In this document: positions 1 to 8,261 of the stretch, in pieces
Position numbering within the stretch: position 1 is the stretch's first letter
Layout: the number at the start of each line of letters is the position of its first letter
Source: Mycobacterium europaeum
GTDB taxonomy: Bacteria > Actinomycetota > Actinomycetes > Mycobacteriales > Mycobacteriaceae
Assembly (NCBI RefSeq): GCF_002102155.1
Contig: NZ_LQOU01000006.1
Location: 1 to 64,000 of the forward strand
Length of the DNA stretch: 64,000 nt
Direction: 5' to 3'
The notes under the pieces: generated by a model
Databases searched by the model: none
Seen by the model: only the letters and a program-made list of their open reading frames with translations
What the model was told of the DNA's origin: nothing
Position numbers and translations under genes: made by a program

Positions 1-1
1 C

Positions 2-76
2 TGGACCAAGACAGCCGACCAAATCCTGACCAGCATCGCCAACTACTGCACCCAAATTAATGACTCAGGACACTAG
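2..76 (+). mobile_element. C-terminal end of an IS630-type transposase (cut by window edge)
   Basis: One frame from base 2 to the TAG at 74-76 encodes WTKTADQILTSIANYC followed by TQINDSGH and stop. This is the characteristic C-terminal tail of IS630/Tc1-mariner-type transposases (…WTKTADxIL…). Only about 24 residues are inside the window, so the catalytic DDE residues are not visible. The reading frame ends within a few bases of the point where the flavin monooxygenase gene on the other strand loses its own sequence. That places the element's right end at about 70-78. IS630 elements usually duplicate a TA dinucleotide, and a TA lies at 74-75 inside the stop codon. Confidence 0.65.
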
Positions 77-775
77 CGTGGGTTCGCCGGCGGGGTCCAG
101 GCGCCGTTCGGTGACCATGACGCGCACCCGCCCGTCGTCGACCGCCGCCAGGGAATGAACGCCGATCGCGTCGTGGCGGATGCCCGACACCGGCGAATCC
201 CCTGTCCCGGTATCCATTTCGACCTCGGCGAGCAGGTAGCTGGTGGTCGGCTCCCAGCCGGCAAACTCGATGCCGGCGGTCTTGCGGACCGCGCTGCGTC
301 CGCCGTCGCAGCCCACCAGGTATTCCCCTCGCAGGGATCGGCCGTTGGACAACGCGATGTCCACGGCGCCGGCCTGTTGGGCGAGGCCCCTCACCTCGCA
401 TCCGCGGTAGAACCGCACCCCCAGCTCATGCACCCAGTCGGCGAGTATCCGTTCGATCTCGTTCTGCCACAGCGCGAGACCGTACGGATGCCGGGTGGGA
501 AAGTCGCTGATGTCCAGCCGAATCTGGGAGAACCCGGCGACCTGGGCGACCCGGCCCCGGGCGAGGAACCGATCGGCGATCCCCCGCTGATCGAGGACCT
601 CGATGGTGCGCGCATGCAGACCCCCGGCGCGGGCGCCGACGAGATTCTGGTCGGCGCGCCGCTCGACGATCGCCACATCGACCCCCGACAACGCCAGCTC
701 ACCGGCCAGCATCAGCCCCGTCGGGCCTCCCCCAACGACCAGCACCGCATGGTCGACGTTGCTGTGCGACGACAT
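65..775 (-). pseudogene. FAD-dependent aromatic monooxygenase, 3' half missing after IS insertion
   Basis: The encoded 236 residues begin with an FAD-binding Rossmann motif (VVGGGPTGLMLAGELALSG, about residues 13-31, then a VER loop) and contain the second FAD motif LVGCDGGRSAVRKTAG near residues 152-167. This is the PheA/TfdB/RdmE-type FAD_binding_3 hydroxylase family, whose members are usually 400-550 residues. Here the frame stops at about 236, in the substrate-binding half. The last codons (…TLVS, stop) are read from the IS630 end. The start is supported by a purine-rich GGGGTGGGGT directly before the ATG. Without its C-terminal half the enzyme is very unlikely to work. The remainder should lie on the far side of the insertion, outside this window. 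Confidence 0.8.
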
Positions 776-903
776 ACCCCACCCCCGTCATGAGCGAAAA
801 CCGGCTTCGGCCAGCGATTGTGCGGCAGCACCCGGCCCTTGCCGCAAGCCCCCCAGTGCGCTATAGGTTGAGAGTGGGAGGGGAACAATCCGCCGAAGGG
901 GTC

Positions 904-3900
904 CTACAGCGCGTCGATGGCGCGGTAGATCCGCTGCTCGCTCACCGGCCGCGGGGTTCCCAGCTGCTGCGCCCACAGACTGACGCGTAATTCCTCGATC
1001 TGCCGCGCAACGTCGCGCACGTCGTCTGCCGCCCGCCGCGCGGGCGGCAGCGCGCGCAGCAGTTCGTCGTAGGCGCGCTGGACTGCGTGCACCCGCCCCA
1101 TCCGCTCTCGATCCCCGTCGAGACCGTGCGGCAGCCGCTCGAGGCGCCGGCGGATCGCGCCCAGGTAGCGGGTCAGATCGGCCAGGTGGGCGCGTCCGGT
1201 GGCGGTGACGAACCCCGGCGGTAGGAGTCGGTCCAGCTGGGCGCGGACGTCGGCGATGGCGTCGGTCTGCGGCGGTGGTGGCTGGCCGGGCAGGAGCAGT
1301 TGCACTTCCTGCGCGGCGGCCAACACCTGCTCCACGCGGGCCGCGATGTCGGCGGTCGCCGACACCAGATGGCCGCGGACCCGCTCGCGCAGCGTGTCGA
1401 ACTCGTCGCGGGTCCACACCGGCCCGGTTATCAACGTGTCGGCTGCCGCGTCGGCGCAGTCCTCGAGCAGCGCGGCCAGCGAGCCATCCGGGCTCGACCC
1501 CAGTATCAGCCGGGTACGTGGGCTCAGTTGCCGCTCAACGGCTTTGGCTGGTGACGCCACACTGAGCCGCACCAGTCGGCGCAGCCCCGGCCCCAGCAGC
1601 TGGTCGCGTTCCAACGATGTCGCGAACACCCGCAGGTCGACCGCGCCACCGGCGTCGACGAAACCCGGAAAGCCTCGTACGGCGCGTCCGTCGACCGTGC
1701 GCTCGACGACTCGCGGCAGCGCGTCGAGGTCGGCGGGCCAGCCGCGCAGGCCCGTCCGTTCCAGCCCGGCGGCGACCGCCCCGGCGACCGCGCGGCGGGC
1801 GGGCGCGGCCAGCCGTTGTTGCAGCGCGTCGAGGTTCTTGCCGCGCGCGATCTCGCTGCCGTCGGCGGACTCGACGGCGAAGGTCACCCGCAGATGCGCG
1901 GGCAGCTTGTCCAGGTCGAAGGCGTCTAAGGGCACCAGAACGCCGGTGCGGCGCCGCAATTCGCGCTGCAGCGCTTCCAACAGCGGCTCACCGGCCGGAT
2001 CGATCCCGGCGAGCACGGCGCGCGCCGTGTCTGGTGCGGGAACGAAGTTGCGGCGCAAGTCTTTTGGCAGCGAGCGGATGAGGGCGGTCACCAGCTCCTC
2101 GCGCAGCGCCGGCACCTGCCAGGCGAACTCGTCTCCACCCAGCCGCGCGAGCACGTCGATCGGCACGTGCACCGTGACGCCGTCGTCGGCGGCGCCGGGT
2201 TCGAACCGGTAGGTCAGGGGCAGCGTGACATCGCCCGAATGCCAGGCGGTCGGCCGCTCGGTGTCGGCGGTGTCGCCGGTGCGCAACAGGTCGTCCCGAG
2301 TGAAGGTCAGGAGGTCGGGCGTGTTGCGGCGCTGCCCTTTCCACCAGGTGTCGAAGTGCCGCGCCGACACGACCTCGGCCGGGATGCGGGCGTCGTAGAG
2401 CCCGTAGACCTCGTCGTCGCCCACGAGCAGGTCGCGGCGGCGGGCCCGTTCCTCCAGCTCTTCGAGCTCGGCGCGCAGTCGCGCGTTGTCGCGGAAGAAG
2501 TGATGGCGTGTCTGCCAGTCGCCCTCGACCAGGGCGTGCCGGATGAACAGCTCCCGCGCCACCGCCGGCTCGATGCGCGCGTACCCGACGCGGCGGCGCG
2601 CAATCAGCGGCAGGCCGTACAGCGTCACCCGCTCGTAGGCCATCACCTCGCCGCGCTTGGGGTCCCAGTGCGGTTCGCTGTGGGACCGCTGTACGAGGTC
2701 GCCCGCGACGCGCTCGACGACCTCGGGCTGAATGCGCGCGGCGGTGCGCCCGTAGAGGCGGCTGGTTTCCACCAGTTCCGCCACGACCACCCACCGGGGC
2801 GGCCGTTTGGTGAGCGCCGAGCCCGGTGCGAGGACGAAGTGCGAGTTGCGCGCGCCGAGGTACTCGCGCCCGTCCTCGCGGCGCAAACCCACGTGCGAGA
2901 GCAACCCGGCCAGCAGCGCCGCGTGCACCCGGGCGGGTTCGGCCGGCTCATCGGACTCGACGATGCCGAGGTCGCGGGCGATGCTGCGCAGTTGCCCGAC
3001 CAGGTCCTGCCACTCGCGGATGCGCAGGTAATGCAGGAACTCATCCCGGCACATCCGTCGGAAGCCGTTGCCCGACAGGGTCTTACGCTGCTCCCGTAGG
3101 TAGCTCCAGAGGTTCAGGTAGGACAGGAAGTCGGAATTCTCGTCGGCGAAGCGGGCATGCTTCTGCCGGGCCGCGTCCTCGCGGTCGGTGGGCCGCTCCC
3201 GCGGGTCGTGGATGGTCAGCGCCGCGGCCAGCACCAGCACCTCCGCCACACATCCCTCGGTCTGGGCCTGCAGAATCATCCGGCCCAGCCGGGGATCGAC
3301 CGGCAGCCGTGCCAGGCGGCGGCCGAGTTCGGTGATGGCGCCGTGGGCGTCGAAAGCGCCCAATTCCTGCAGCAGTTGCGCGCCGTCGCGGATGCTGCGC
3401 CGGTCCGGCGGGTCGAGGAACGGAAAGCTCTCGACCTCGCCGAGTCCCAGCGCCGCCATCTGCAACAGCACCGCCGCGAGGTTGGTCCGCAGGATCTCGG
3501 GGTCGGTGTAGCGCGGACGGCCCGCGAAGTCCTCCTCGGAGTAAAGGCGGATGCACACGCCGGCTGCCACCCGGCCGCAGCGGCCCGCCCGCTGCGCGGC
3601 CGACGCCTGGGAGATCGGTTCGATCGGCAACCGCTGCACCTTCAAGCGCCGGCTGTAGCGCGAGATCCGGGCGTTGCCCGGGTCGACGACATAACGAATG
3701 CCGGGCACGGTAAGCGACGTCTCGGCGACGTTGGTCGCCAGCACGACGCGGCGCCCGGTGTGCGGTGCGAACACCTTCTGCTGCTCGGCGGTCGGCAGCC
3801 GGGCGTACAGCGGAAGGACCTCGGTGTTTCTCAGGCCGCCCAAAGCCTCTGCGGTGTCGCGGATTTCGCGCTCACCCGAGAGGAACACCAGGACATCGCC

Positions 3901-4791
3901 GGGCGGCTCGGCCTCGAGCTCACCGATCGCGTCGACGATCGCCTCGACCTCGTCACGGGTCTCGGTGCGCACGATCTCGTGGTCGGGGTCGTCGGGATCA
4001 TCGTCGGGACCGCTGGGCACGGGCACTTCGAGCGGCCGGTACCGGATCTCCACCGGGTACGTGCGCCCGGACACCTCGACGACGGGCGCTCCGCCGAAGT
4101 GGTCGGCGAAGCGTCGTGGCTCGATGGTCGCCGAGGTGACGATCACTTTCAGGTCGGGGCGGCGAGGCAGCAGCTCGCGCAGGTAACCCAGCAGGAAATC
4201 GATGTTCAGGCTGCGCTCGTGCGCCTCGTCGAGGATCAGCGTGTCGTAGCGCAGCAGGCGGCGGTCGCGCTGGATCTCGGCCAGCAGGATGCCGTCGGTC
4301 ATCAGCTTGACCAGGGTTCGGTCGCTGACTTGATCGGTGAACCGGACGGTGTAGCCGACCGTCTCGCCCAGGGGGCTGCCCAGTTCGTCGGCGATGCGCT
4401 GCGCGACCGTGCGGGCGGCCAGCCGCCGGGGCTGGGTGTGCCCGATGGTTCCGCGGACGCCCCGGCCGGCCTCCAGGCAGATCTTGGGCAGCTGCGTGGT
4501 CTTGCCCGAACCGGTCTCGCCGGCGACCACCACCACCTGGTTGGCCCGCATCGCGTCGGCGATCTCCTGGCGCTGCGCGCTGACGGGCAGGTCGGGATAG
4601 GTGACGGCGGGCACCGCGGCGTGCCGGGCGGCGACGAGCGCCTCGGCCCGGGCGATCTGCTCGGCGACGTGCCGGAGTTTGTCGGGATCGGCGTCGCGCA
4701 CGTTCTTCAGGCGCCTGCCCAGGCGCGCGGCGTCGCGGGTGGTCAGACCGTCAAGGCGGGAGCGCAGTTCCGCGCGGGACAGTTCGGCCAT
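904..4791 (-). CDS. hrpA: ATP-dependent RNA helicase HrpA (DEAH box)
   Basis: At 1295 residues it has the usual length for bacterial HrpA. Walker A GETGSGKT is at 91-98, the DEAH box at 188-191, and motif III SAT at 220-222. The motif VI region with QRAGRCGR comes later, followed by the HA2 and OB-fold regions and the long DUF3418-type C-terminal region typical of HrpA. The family unwinds RNA in the cytoplasm using ATP and in some bacteria rescues stalled ribosomes. The ATG has no Shine-Dalgarno, but TATCCT lies 7 nt upstream (4799-4804), so the mRNA is probably leaderless. The gene is back to back with the crotonase gene, only 53 bp apart. Confidence 0.97.
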   Translation of the reverse strand: MAELSRAELRSRLDGLTTRDAARLGRRLKNVRDADPDKLRHVAEQIARAEALVAARHAAVPAVTYPDLPVSAQRQEIADAMRANQVVVVAGETGSGKTTQLPKICLEAGRGVRGTIGHTQPRRLAARTVAQRIADELGSPLGETVGYTVRFTDQVSDRTLVKLMTDGILLAEIQRDRRLLRYDTLILDEAHERSLNIDFLLGYLRELLPRRPDLKVIVTSATIEPRRFADHFGGAPVVEVSGRTYPVEIRYRPLEVPVPSGPDDDPDDPDHEIVRTETRDEVEAIVDAIGELEAEPPGDVLVFLSGEREIRDTAEALGGLRNTEVLPLYARLPTAEQQKVFAPHTGRRVVLATNVAETSLTVPGIRYVVDPGNARISRYSRRLKVQRLPIEPISQASAAQRAGRCGRVAAGVCIRLYSEEDFAGRPRYTDPEILRTNLAAVLLQMAALGLGEVESFPFLDPPDRRSIRDGAQLLQELGAFDAHGAITELGRRLARLPVDPRLGRMILQAQTEGCVAEVLVLAAALTIHDPRERPTDREDAARQKHARFADENSDFLSYLNLWSYLREQRKTLSGNGFRRMCRDEFLHYLRIREWQDLVGQLRSIARDLGIVESDEPAEPARVHAALLAGLLSHVGLRREDGREYLGARNSHFVLAPGSALTKRPPRWVVVAELVETSRLYGRTAARIQPEVVERVAGDLVQRSHSEPHWDPKRGEVMAYERVTLYGLPLIARRRVGYARIEPAVARELFIRHALVEGDWQTRHHFFRDNARLRAELEELEERARRRDLLVGDDEVYGLYDARIPAEVVSARHFDTWWKGQRRNTPDLLTFTRDDLLRTGDTADTERPTAWHSGDVTLPLTYRFEPGAADDGVTVHVPIDVLARLGGDEFAWQVPALREELVTALIRSLPKDLRRNFVPAPDTARAVLAGIDPAGEPLLEALQRELRRRTGVLVPLDAFDLDKLPAHLRVTFAVESADGSEIARGKNLDALQQRLAAPARRAVAGAVAAGLERTGLRGWPADLDALPRVVERTVDGRAVRGFPGFVDAGGAVDLRVFATSLERDQLLGPGLRRLVRLSVASPAKAVERQLSPRTRLILGSSPDGSLAALLEDCADAAADTLITGPVWTRDEFDTLRERVRGHLVSATADIAARVEQVLAAAQEVQLLLPGQPPPPQTDAIADVRAQLDRLLPPGFVTATGRAHLADLTRYLGAIRRRLERLPHGLDGDRERMGRVHAVQRAYDELLRALPPARRAADDVRDVARQIEELRVSLWAQQLGTPRPVSEQRIYRAIDAL

Positions 4792-4798
4792 TTCGGCC

Positions 4799-4838
4799 AG
4801 GATAAGCGTGCGGTGGGCACGTGCCGCCGCCCTAGGGT
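4799..4838. promoter_or_regulatory. Back-to-back leaderless promoters for hrpA and the crotonase gene
   Basis: On the minus strand TATCCT (4799-4804) lies 7 nt before the hrpA ATG. On the plus strand TAGGGT (4833-4838) lies 6 nt before the ATG at 4845. Both fit the mycobacterial -10 consensus TANNNT at the distance that puts the transcription start on the first base of the start codon. Neither gene has a Shine-Dalgarno. The -10 boxes are 28 nt apart, so polymerase binding at one would be expected to interfere with the other. Confidence 0.55.
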
Positions 4839-4844
4839 TGGCTC

Positions 4845-5618
4845 ATGAGCCTCGTCACCTATGAGCTGGACGACCACGTTGCCACCATCACCCTGAACCG
4901 CCCCGAGGCTCGCAACGCCATCAACGGGCAGCTCCGTGAGGACCTCAACGCGGCCTGGGAGCGGTTCCGCGACGACCTGGACGCCTGGGTGGCGATCCTG
5001 ACCGCCAACGGCAGCGTCTACTGCGCCGGCGGCGACCTCAGGGACGGCGAGGACTCCGTCGGCACCTTCGGCGGAACGTTCTGGGAGAAGCCGACCATCA
5101 ACTCCTTCGAAAGCGGGATGGAGCTGTTCAAGCCGACCATCGCCGCCGTGCACGGGCCCTGCATCGGCTACGGGCTGACGGGGGTGTTGTTCTGCGACTT
5201 CGTCATCGCCAGCACAGAGGCCAGCTTCTGCTTCCCCGAGGTGTCACTCGGCGTCCCGACCATCGTCGGGGCCATCCGGTTGCCCCGGCGGGTCGGCTGG
5301 GCCAACGCCATGGAGCTCCTGTTGACCGGCAAGCCGATGAGCGCGGAGCGCGCCAAGGAGATCGGCCTGGTCTGGCGGCTCGTCGAACCCGATCAGCTGC
5401 AGGCCGAGGCCAAGGCGTGGGCCCGCACCCTCACCGACGCCGCCCCGCTGGCCCAGCGGGCTACCAAGGAGGTGGCGTGGCGGACCGCGGACATGGGCTG
5501 GGTGGAGTCGGTTCGCTTCGGCGAGACCATGCGCAAGGTTGCCGGGGCGACCGAGGACGTGGCCGAGGGACTTCGGGCCTGGGCCGAGAAGCGCAAACCC
5601 CAGTGGCGCGGACGCTAG
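4845..5618 (+). CDS. Enoyl-CoA hydratase/isomerase family protein (crotonase fold)
   Basis: The 257 residues are full length for a crotonase. The oxyanion-hole segments YCAGGDL (59-65) and GPCIGYGLTG (104-113) are present, followed by CDFVIAS and FPEVSLGVP, where Glu132 aligns with the second catalytic glutamate of rat crotonase. The first catalytic glutamate, normally in the GGGxEL stretch, is not there: the aligned position in GYGLTGVLFCD is Thr. True hydratase activity is therefore doubtful, and an isomerase, hydrolase or other CoA-ester reaction is more likely. Start ATG has a leaderless-type TAGGGT 6 nt upstream. Confidence 0.9.
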   Translation: MSLVTYELDDHVATITLNRPEARNAINGQLREDLNAAWERFRDDLDAWVAILTANGSVYCAGGDLRDGEDSVGTFGGTFWEKPTINSFESGMELFKPTIAAVHGPCIGYGLTGVLFCDFVIASTEASFCFPEVSLGVPTIVGAIRLPRRVGWANAMELLLTGKPMSAERAKEIGLVWRLVEPDQLQAEAKAWARTLTDAAPLAQRATKEVAWRTADMGWVESVRFGETMRKVAGATEDVAEGLRAWAEKRKPQWRGR

Positions 5619-5733
5619 CGGCGGCTGAGCGTTTACGTTGCGCCCCAAAGTGACTCAGCTGTCGGCGCTCGCCTCCAGGGGTAAGCCCGCACCGCCGGGG
5701 CCGGCGCGGCCGGTGATGTGACAGGATTTCGGC

Positions 5734-6399
5734 ATGACTGCACGGAGAGTTGCTCGCATTATTGGTATCCCGGTGGTGGCCACCTGGGCGGGGCTCAGCG
5801 CCCCCATCACGCTTCCCGTCGCCGTTGCCGATCCGTGCTCCGACGTCTCGGTGGTGTTCGCCCGCGGCACCCACCAGGAGCCTGGCCTGGGCAACATCGG
5901 CCAGGCATTCGTGGACTCGCTCACGTCGCAGCTCGGCGGAAAGTCCGTCGATGTCTACGCGGTCAACTACCCCGCCAACGACGACTACCACAACAGCGCG
6001 AACGCCGGCTCCACCGACGCGAGCACCCATATCCAGGACACCGTGGCCAGCTGCCCGAACTCGAGGATCGTCCTCGGCGGATACTCGCAAGGCTCGACGG
6101 TGATCGATTTGGCCACCAACGCGATGCCGGCCTCGGTCGCCGATCACGTCGCCGCCGTCGCCCTTTTCGGCGAGCCGAGCAGTGGGTTCTCGACCATGCT
6201 GTGGGGCGGGCAGCCGCTGCCCACGATCAACCCCGCTTACGGATCGAAAACCATCAGCTTGTGCGCCCCCGACGACCCGATCTGCTCCGCAGGCGGCAAC
6301 ATAATGGCCCACGTGTCCTACATCGACGACGGGATGACCGCTCAGGCCGCCACCTTCGCGGCCAACAAGATCAACCAGGGTCCCGCGCCGCGCGTCTGA
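5734..6399 (+). CDS. Secreted cutinase-family esterase (CULP-like)
   Basis: The protein has 221 residues, with an N-terminal export signal ending near VAVADP (about 30-34). The first mature cysteine pairs with a later one as in cutinases. The catalytic serine is in GGYSQGS (Ser118), Asp is in the APDDPIC segment (180-181), and His193 is in MAHVSY. This is the complete Ser-Asp-His triad of the cutinase fold. Mycobacterial CULPs are secreted or surface esterases and lipases. AGGA lies about 7 nt before the ATG. It converges with the coiled-coil gene downstream, 4 nt apart. A second cutinase is encoded at 28.3 kb. Confidence 0.92.
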   Translation: MTARRVARIIGIPVVATWAGLSAPITLPVAVADPCSDVSVVFARGTHQEPGLGNIGQAFVDSLTSQLGGKSVDVYAVNYPANDDYHNSANAGSTDASTHIQDTVASCPNSRIVLGGYSQGSTVIDLATNAMPASVADHVAAVALFGEPSSGFSTMLWGGQPLPTINPAYGSKTISLCAPDDPICSAGGNIMAHVSYIDDGMTAQAATFAANKINQGPAPRV

Positions 6400-6403
6400 C
6401 CCG

Positions 6404-7078
6404 TCAGCCGTTCTCCCGCTCCTCTTGCCGCTGCTGCCTCTCGGCGGCGGCAAGGTGCGCGACCCGGTCCGCTTCGGACCGCTTGTCGGCGGCGTCGCCC
6501 AGTTTGTCCTCGGCCTCGTCGATTTTGACTGCTGCGGCCTTGGATGCGGCCTGCTCGGCGGCGTGAGTCCTGGTCTCGACCTGGCGCTTGGCCGATTCGA
6601 CGGTCCGCTTCTGCCGGTCGGCCGCCTCGTCGGCGCGCCGCTTCGCCGCGGCGCTCTGCTGCTGAGCCGACTGTGCCGCCTCCCGTTTGCGCTGCTCGGC
6701 GGAGTTACGCGCCTCTTTGATCTCGTGCTGCGTGGCCGCCTGCGCTTCCTCGCGCTCCTCGATCGCCCGGTCGCGGGCGTCCTTCAGCTTGGCGTCGGCG
6801 CGTTCCTTGCGGGCCGCGGCCTTGGCGTCCAGCCGCGCGGCGCGACCCAGCGCGTCGCTGCGTTCGATCAGTGCCGTGCCGCGCTCGACGAGTCGCGGGT
6901 CGTCGAGCGCATTGCCGACCGTGCTGTCCAGCATGCCCAGTGAGCGCTCGAAGAGCAGCCGCGCGGGCGCCTCGCCGGGGATGCGGGTGACGACCCGGTC
7001 CTCGATGAGCTGCAACGGGACCCGGGCGAGTTGGTAGTGAAACCGCAGGACTGCGAACGGGAGTTCGGAAATCTTCAT
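6404..7078 (-). CDS. Alanine/glutamate-rich coiled-coil protein of unknown function
   Basis: The 224 residues have a short N-terminal region (SELPFAVLRFHYQLARVPLQ, with a hydrophobic amphipathic look) and then about 150 residues of heptad-like, highly charged sequence (AARKERADAKLKDARDRA, QKRTVESAKRQVETRTHA). Such sequences are often mislabelled as IF2-like in mycobacterial genomes because of composition; there is no GTPase domain. The ATG at 7078 is chosen because AGGAG lies 6 nt upstream; a TTG precedes it in frame. It follows the CsbD-like gene by 26 bp on the same strand, so the two probably form one transcription unit. Confidence 0.8.
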   Translation of the reverse strand: MKISELPFAVLRFHYQLARVPLQLIEDRVVTRIPGEAPARLLFERSLGMLDSTVGNALDDPRLVERGTALIERSDALGRAARLDAKAAARKERADAKLKDARDRAIEEREEAQAATQHEIKEARNSAEQRKREAAQSAQQQSAAAKRRADEAADRQKRTVESAKRQVETRTHAAEQAASKAAAVKIDEAEDKLGDAADKRSEADRVAHLAAAERQQRQEERENG

Positions 7079-7104
7079 CAACTTCTCCTGTATGTGGTCC
7101 GCCG

Positions 7105-7662
7105 TCAGGGCAGGTCGGCTTCGTTGGTCACGTTCTGAGCTTCGCGTCGAAGGCGGTCGGCCTCCGACTCTTCGTTGCGGGCCACCTGCACCGATGTCTG
7201 GTGCTCGGCGACGGCGTCGACGATTTCTTCGGAAGCGTCACGGATTTCGGCTCGCTCGTCGGCCTTGGCCCGTTGCACTTCGCGCTGTGCGTCCAGCTCG
7301 GCCTGCGTCTTCGCTGCGGTCTCCCGCTGCCGCGCGGTCTGCTCGGCGGCGCGCTTCTGGGCCGCTTCCCGAGCTTCGATCGACTCCTCGGTGGAAACGG
7401 CCTGGGCATTCGCCGCGATGCGCTGTCGGGCGCCTTCCACCCGGGCTTCGGCCGCGTCGTTCCGCGCCTGCTTGGCCTGGGCCTCGGCGACGGCCTCCAT
7501 CGCGTTTGCTTCCTTGCGCTCGTGCGCCTGCGTCTGCTCGAGCTGCCCCTCGGCGGTCAGCGATTCGTTGCCGGTGACCGCCCCGAAGACCTCTTTGGCT
7601 TTGCCTTTCACCGAGTCGATCAGGCCCCTGCGGGCTTCGCCGGCTTTGTTCTGTTCGCTCAT
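7105..7662 (-). CDS. CsbD-like N-terminus fused to a long coiled coil (stress-type protein)
   Basis: Of 185 residues, about 12-45 (VKGKAKEVFGAVTGNESLT, then AEGQLEQTQA) match the CsbD general-stress family repeat. The remainder is a charged coiled coil ending in NVTNEADLP. CsbD proteins in other bacteria are small sigma-B-type stress proteins with no known enzymatic role; the long coiled-coil extension is unusual. The ATG at 7662 is preferred because AAGGAGA lies 8 nt upstream; an in-frame upstream start would have no site. A CRP-like palindrome lies about 90 bp upstream. It is probably co-transcribed with the coiled-coil gene at 6404. Confidence 0.82.
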   Translation of the reverse strand: MSEQNKAGEARRGLIDSVKGKAKEVFGAVTGNESLTAEGQLEQTQAHERKEANAMEAVAEAQAKQARNDAAEARVEGARQRIAANAQAVSTEESIEAREAAQKRAAEQTARQRETAAKTQAELDAQREVQRAKADERAEIRDASEEIVDAVAEHQTSVQVARNEESEADRLRREAQNVTNEADLP

Positions 7663-7748
7663 TCGGCAGTCTCCTTGCGGCGCTAGCCAAGCGCCGAGTT
7701 CGTTCGTTGGTGTCACGCTCAGTGGTTCCACCGACGCCGCGGATCAAA

Positions 7749-7776
7749 CACGCGTGTGACCTGGGTCACGCGCGTG
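7749..7776. promoter_or_regulatory. 28-bp near-perfect palindrome with a CRP-like core
   Basis: The arms CACGCGTGTGACC and GGTCACGCGCGTG, separated by TG, match at 12 of 13 pairs. The core reads TGTGA-N6-TCACG, which fits the mycobacterial CRP (Rv3676) consensus TGTGA-N6-TCACA at nine of ten fixed bases. It lies 87 bp upstream of the CsbD-like start (minus strand) and 152 bp upstream of the small gene at 7928 (plus strand), so it could serve either gene. Confidence 0.6.
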
Positions 7777-7927
7777 CGGAGCGTGCCTGATGTCGGTTTT
7801 TCGACGAATTCCCAAGCGCTACAAGGCTAATGGGGATCAATGTCCCGAGGGCCGGTCGCCCGGGCAGTCGTCGGCATGACGCCGGTTGAAAATCGGCGAC
7901 AGGGATCGATCGGCTACCGTCGACGGT

Positions 7928-8182
7928 ATGTCCGAAGTCTCCGGTAACGACCGAATCGACGACGTCAGCCCAGGCGACATCATCGCCGTCGACCGCGGCT
8001 CTGGTGAACGGCCTTACAAAGTGGTGTTCAAAGACCCCACCGACGGGGGCTACCTCCTGACGTTCCAGGACGACGACGGGGAGACCTTCCAGCTCGAGCT
8101 GGCCGCCGGCACCACGGTCAGGCGGTCGCTGGCCTCGAAGTGGGAGTCCGCGCAAAGCCCCACGCCGCACGCGGAAGCCTAG
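7928..8182 (+). CDS. Small conserved-looking acidic protein, function unknown
   Basis: The 84 residues (MSEVSGNDRIDD…) look like a small beta-rich fold: VSPGDIIAVDRG, RPYKVVFKDP, GYLLTFQDDDG, then FQLELAAGTTVRR, suggestive of an SH3-like barrel. No catalytic motif is recognised. The ATG at 7928 is preferred over an earlier in-frame start because TACCGT (7915-7920) lies 7 nt upstream, giving a leaderless start, and there is no Shine-Dalgarno for the longer form. It converges with the MOSC gene. Confidence 0.7.
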   Translation: MSEVSGNDRIDDVSPGDIIAVDRGSGERPYKVVFKDPTDGGYLLTFQDDDGETFQLELAAGTTVRRSLASKWESAQSPTPHAEA

Positions 8183-8261
8183 GTAAGCGCGTCCGCAGCG
8201 ACGTCGATGCGGCCCTCGATCGCGACCAGCACGGCGCCTTAATCTGGGCGCCTGAGCTCGC

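Noticed and set aside
3157..4848. 563-codon open frame on the plus strand opposite hrpA
   Set aside because: hrpA on the minus strand has helicase motifs along its whole length; the antisense frame has none and is a by-product of high GC and third-position bias.
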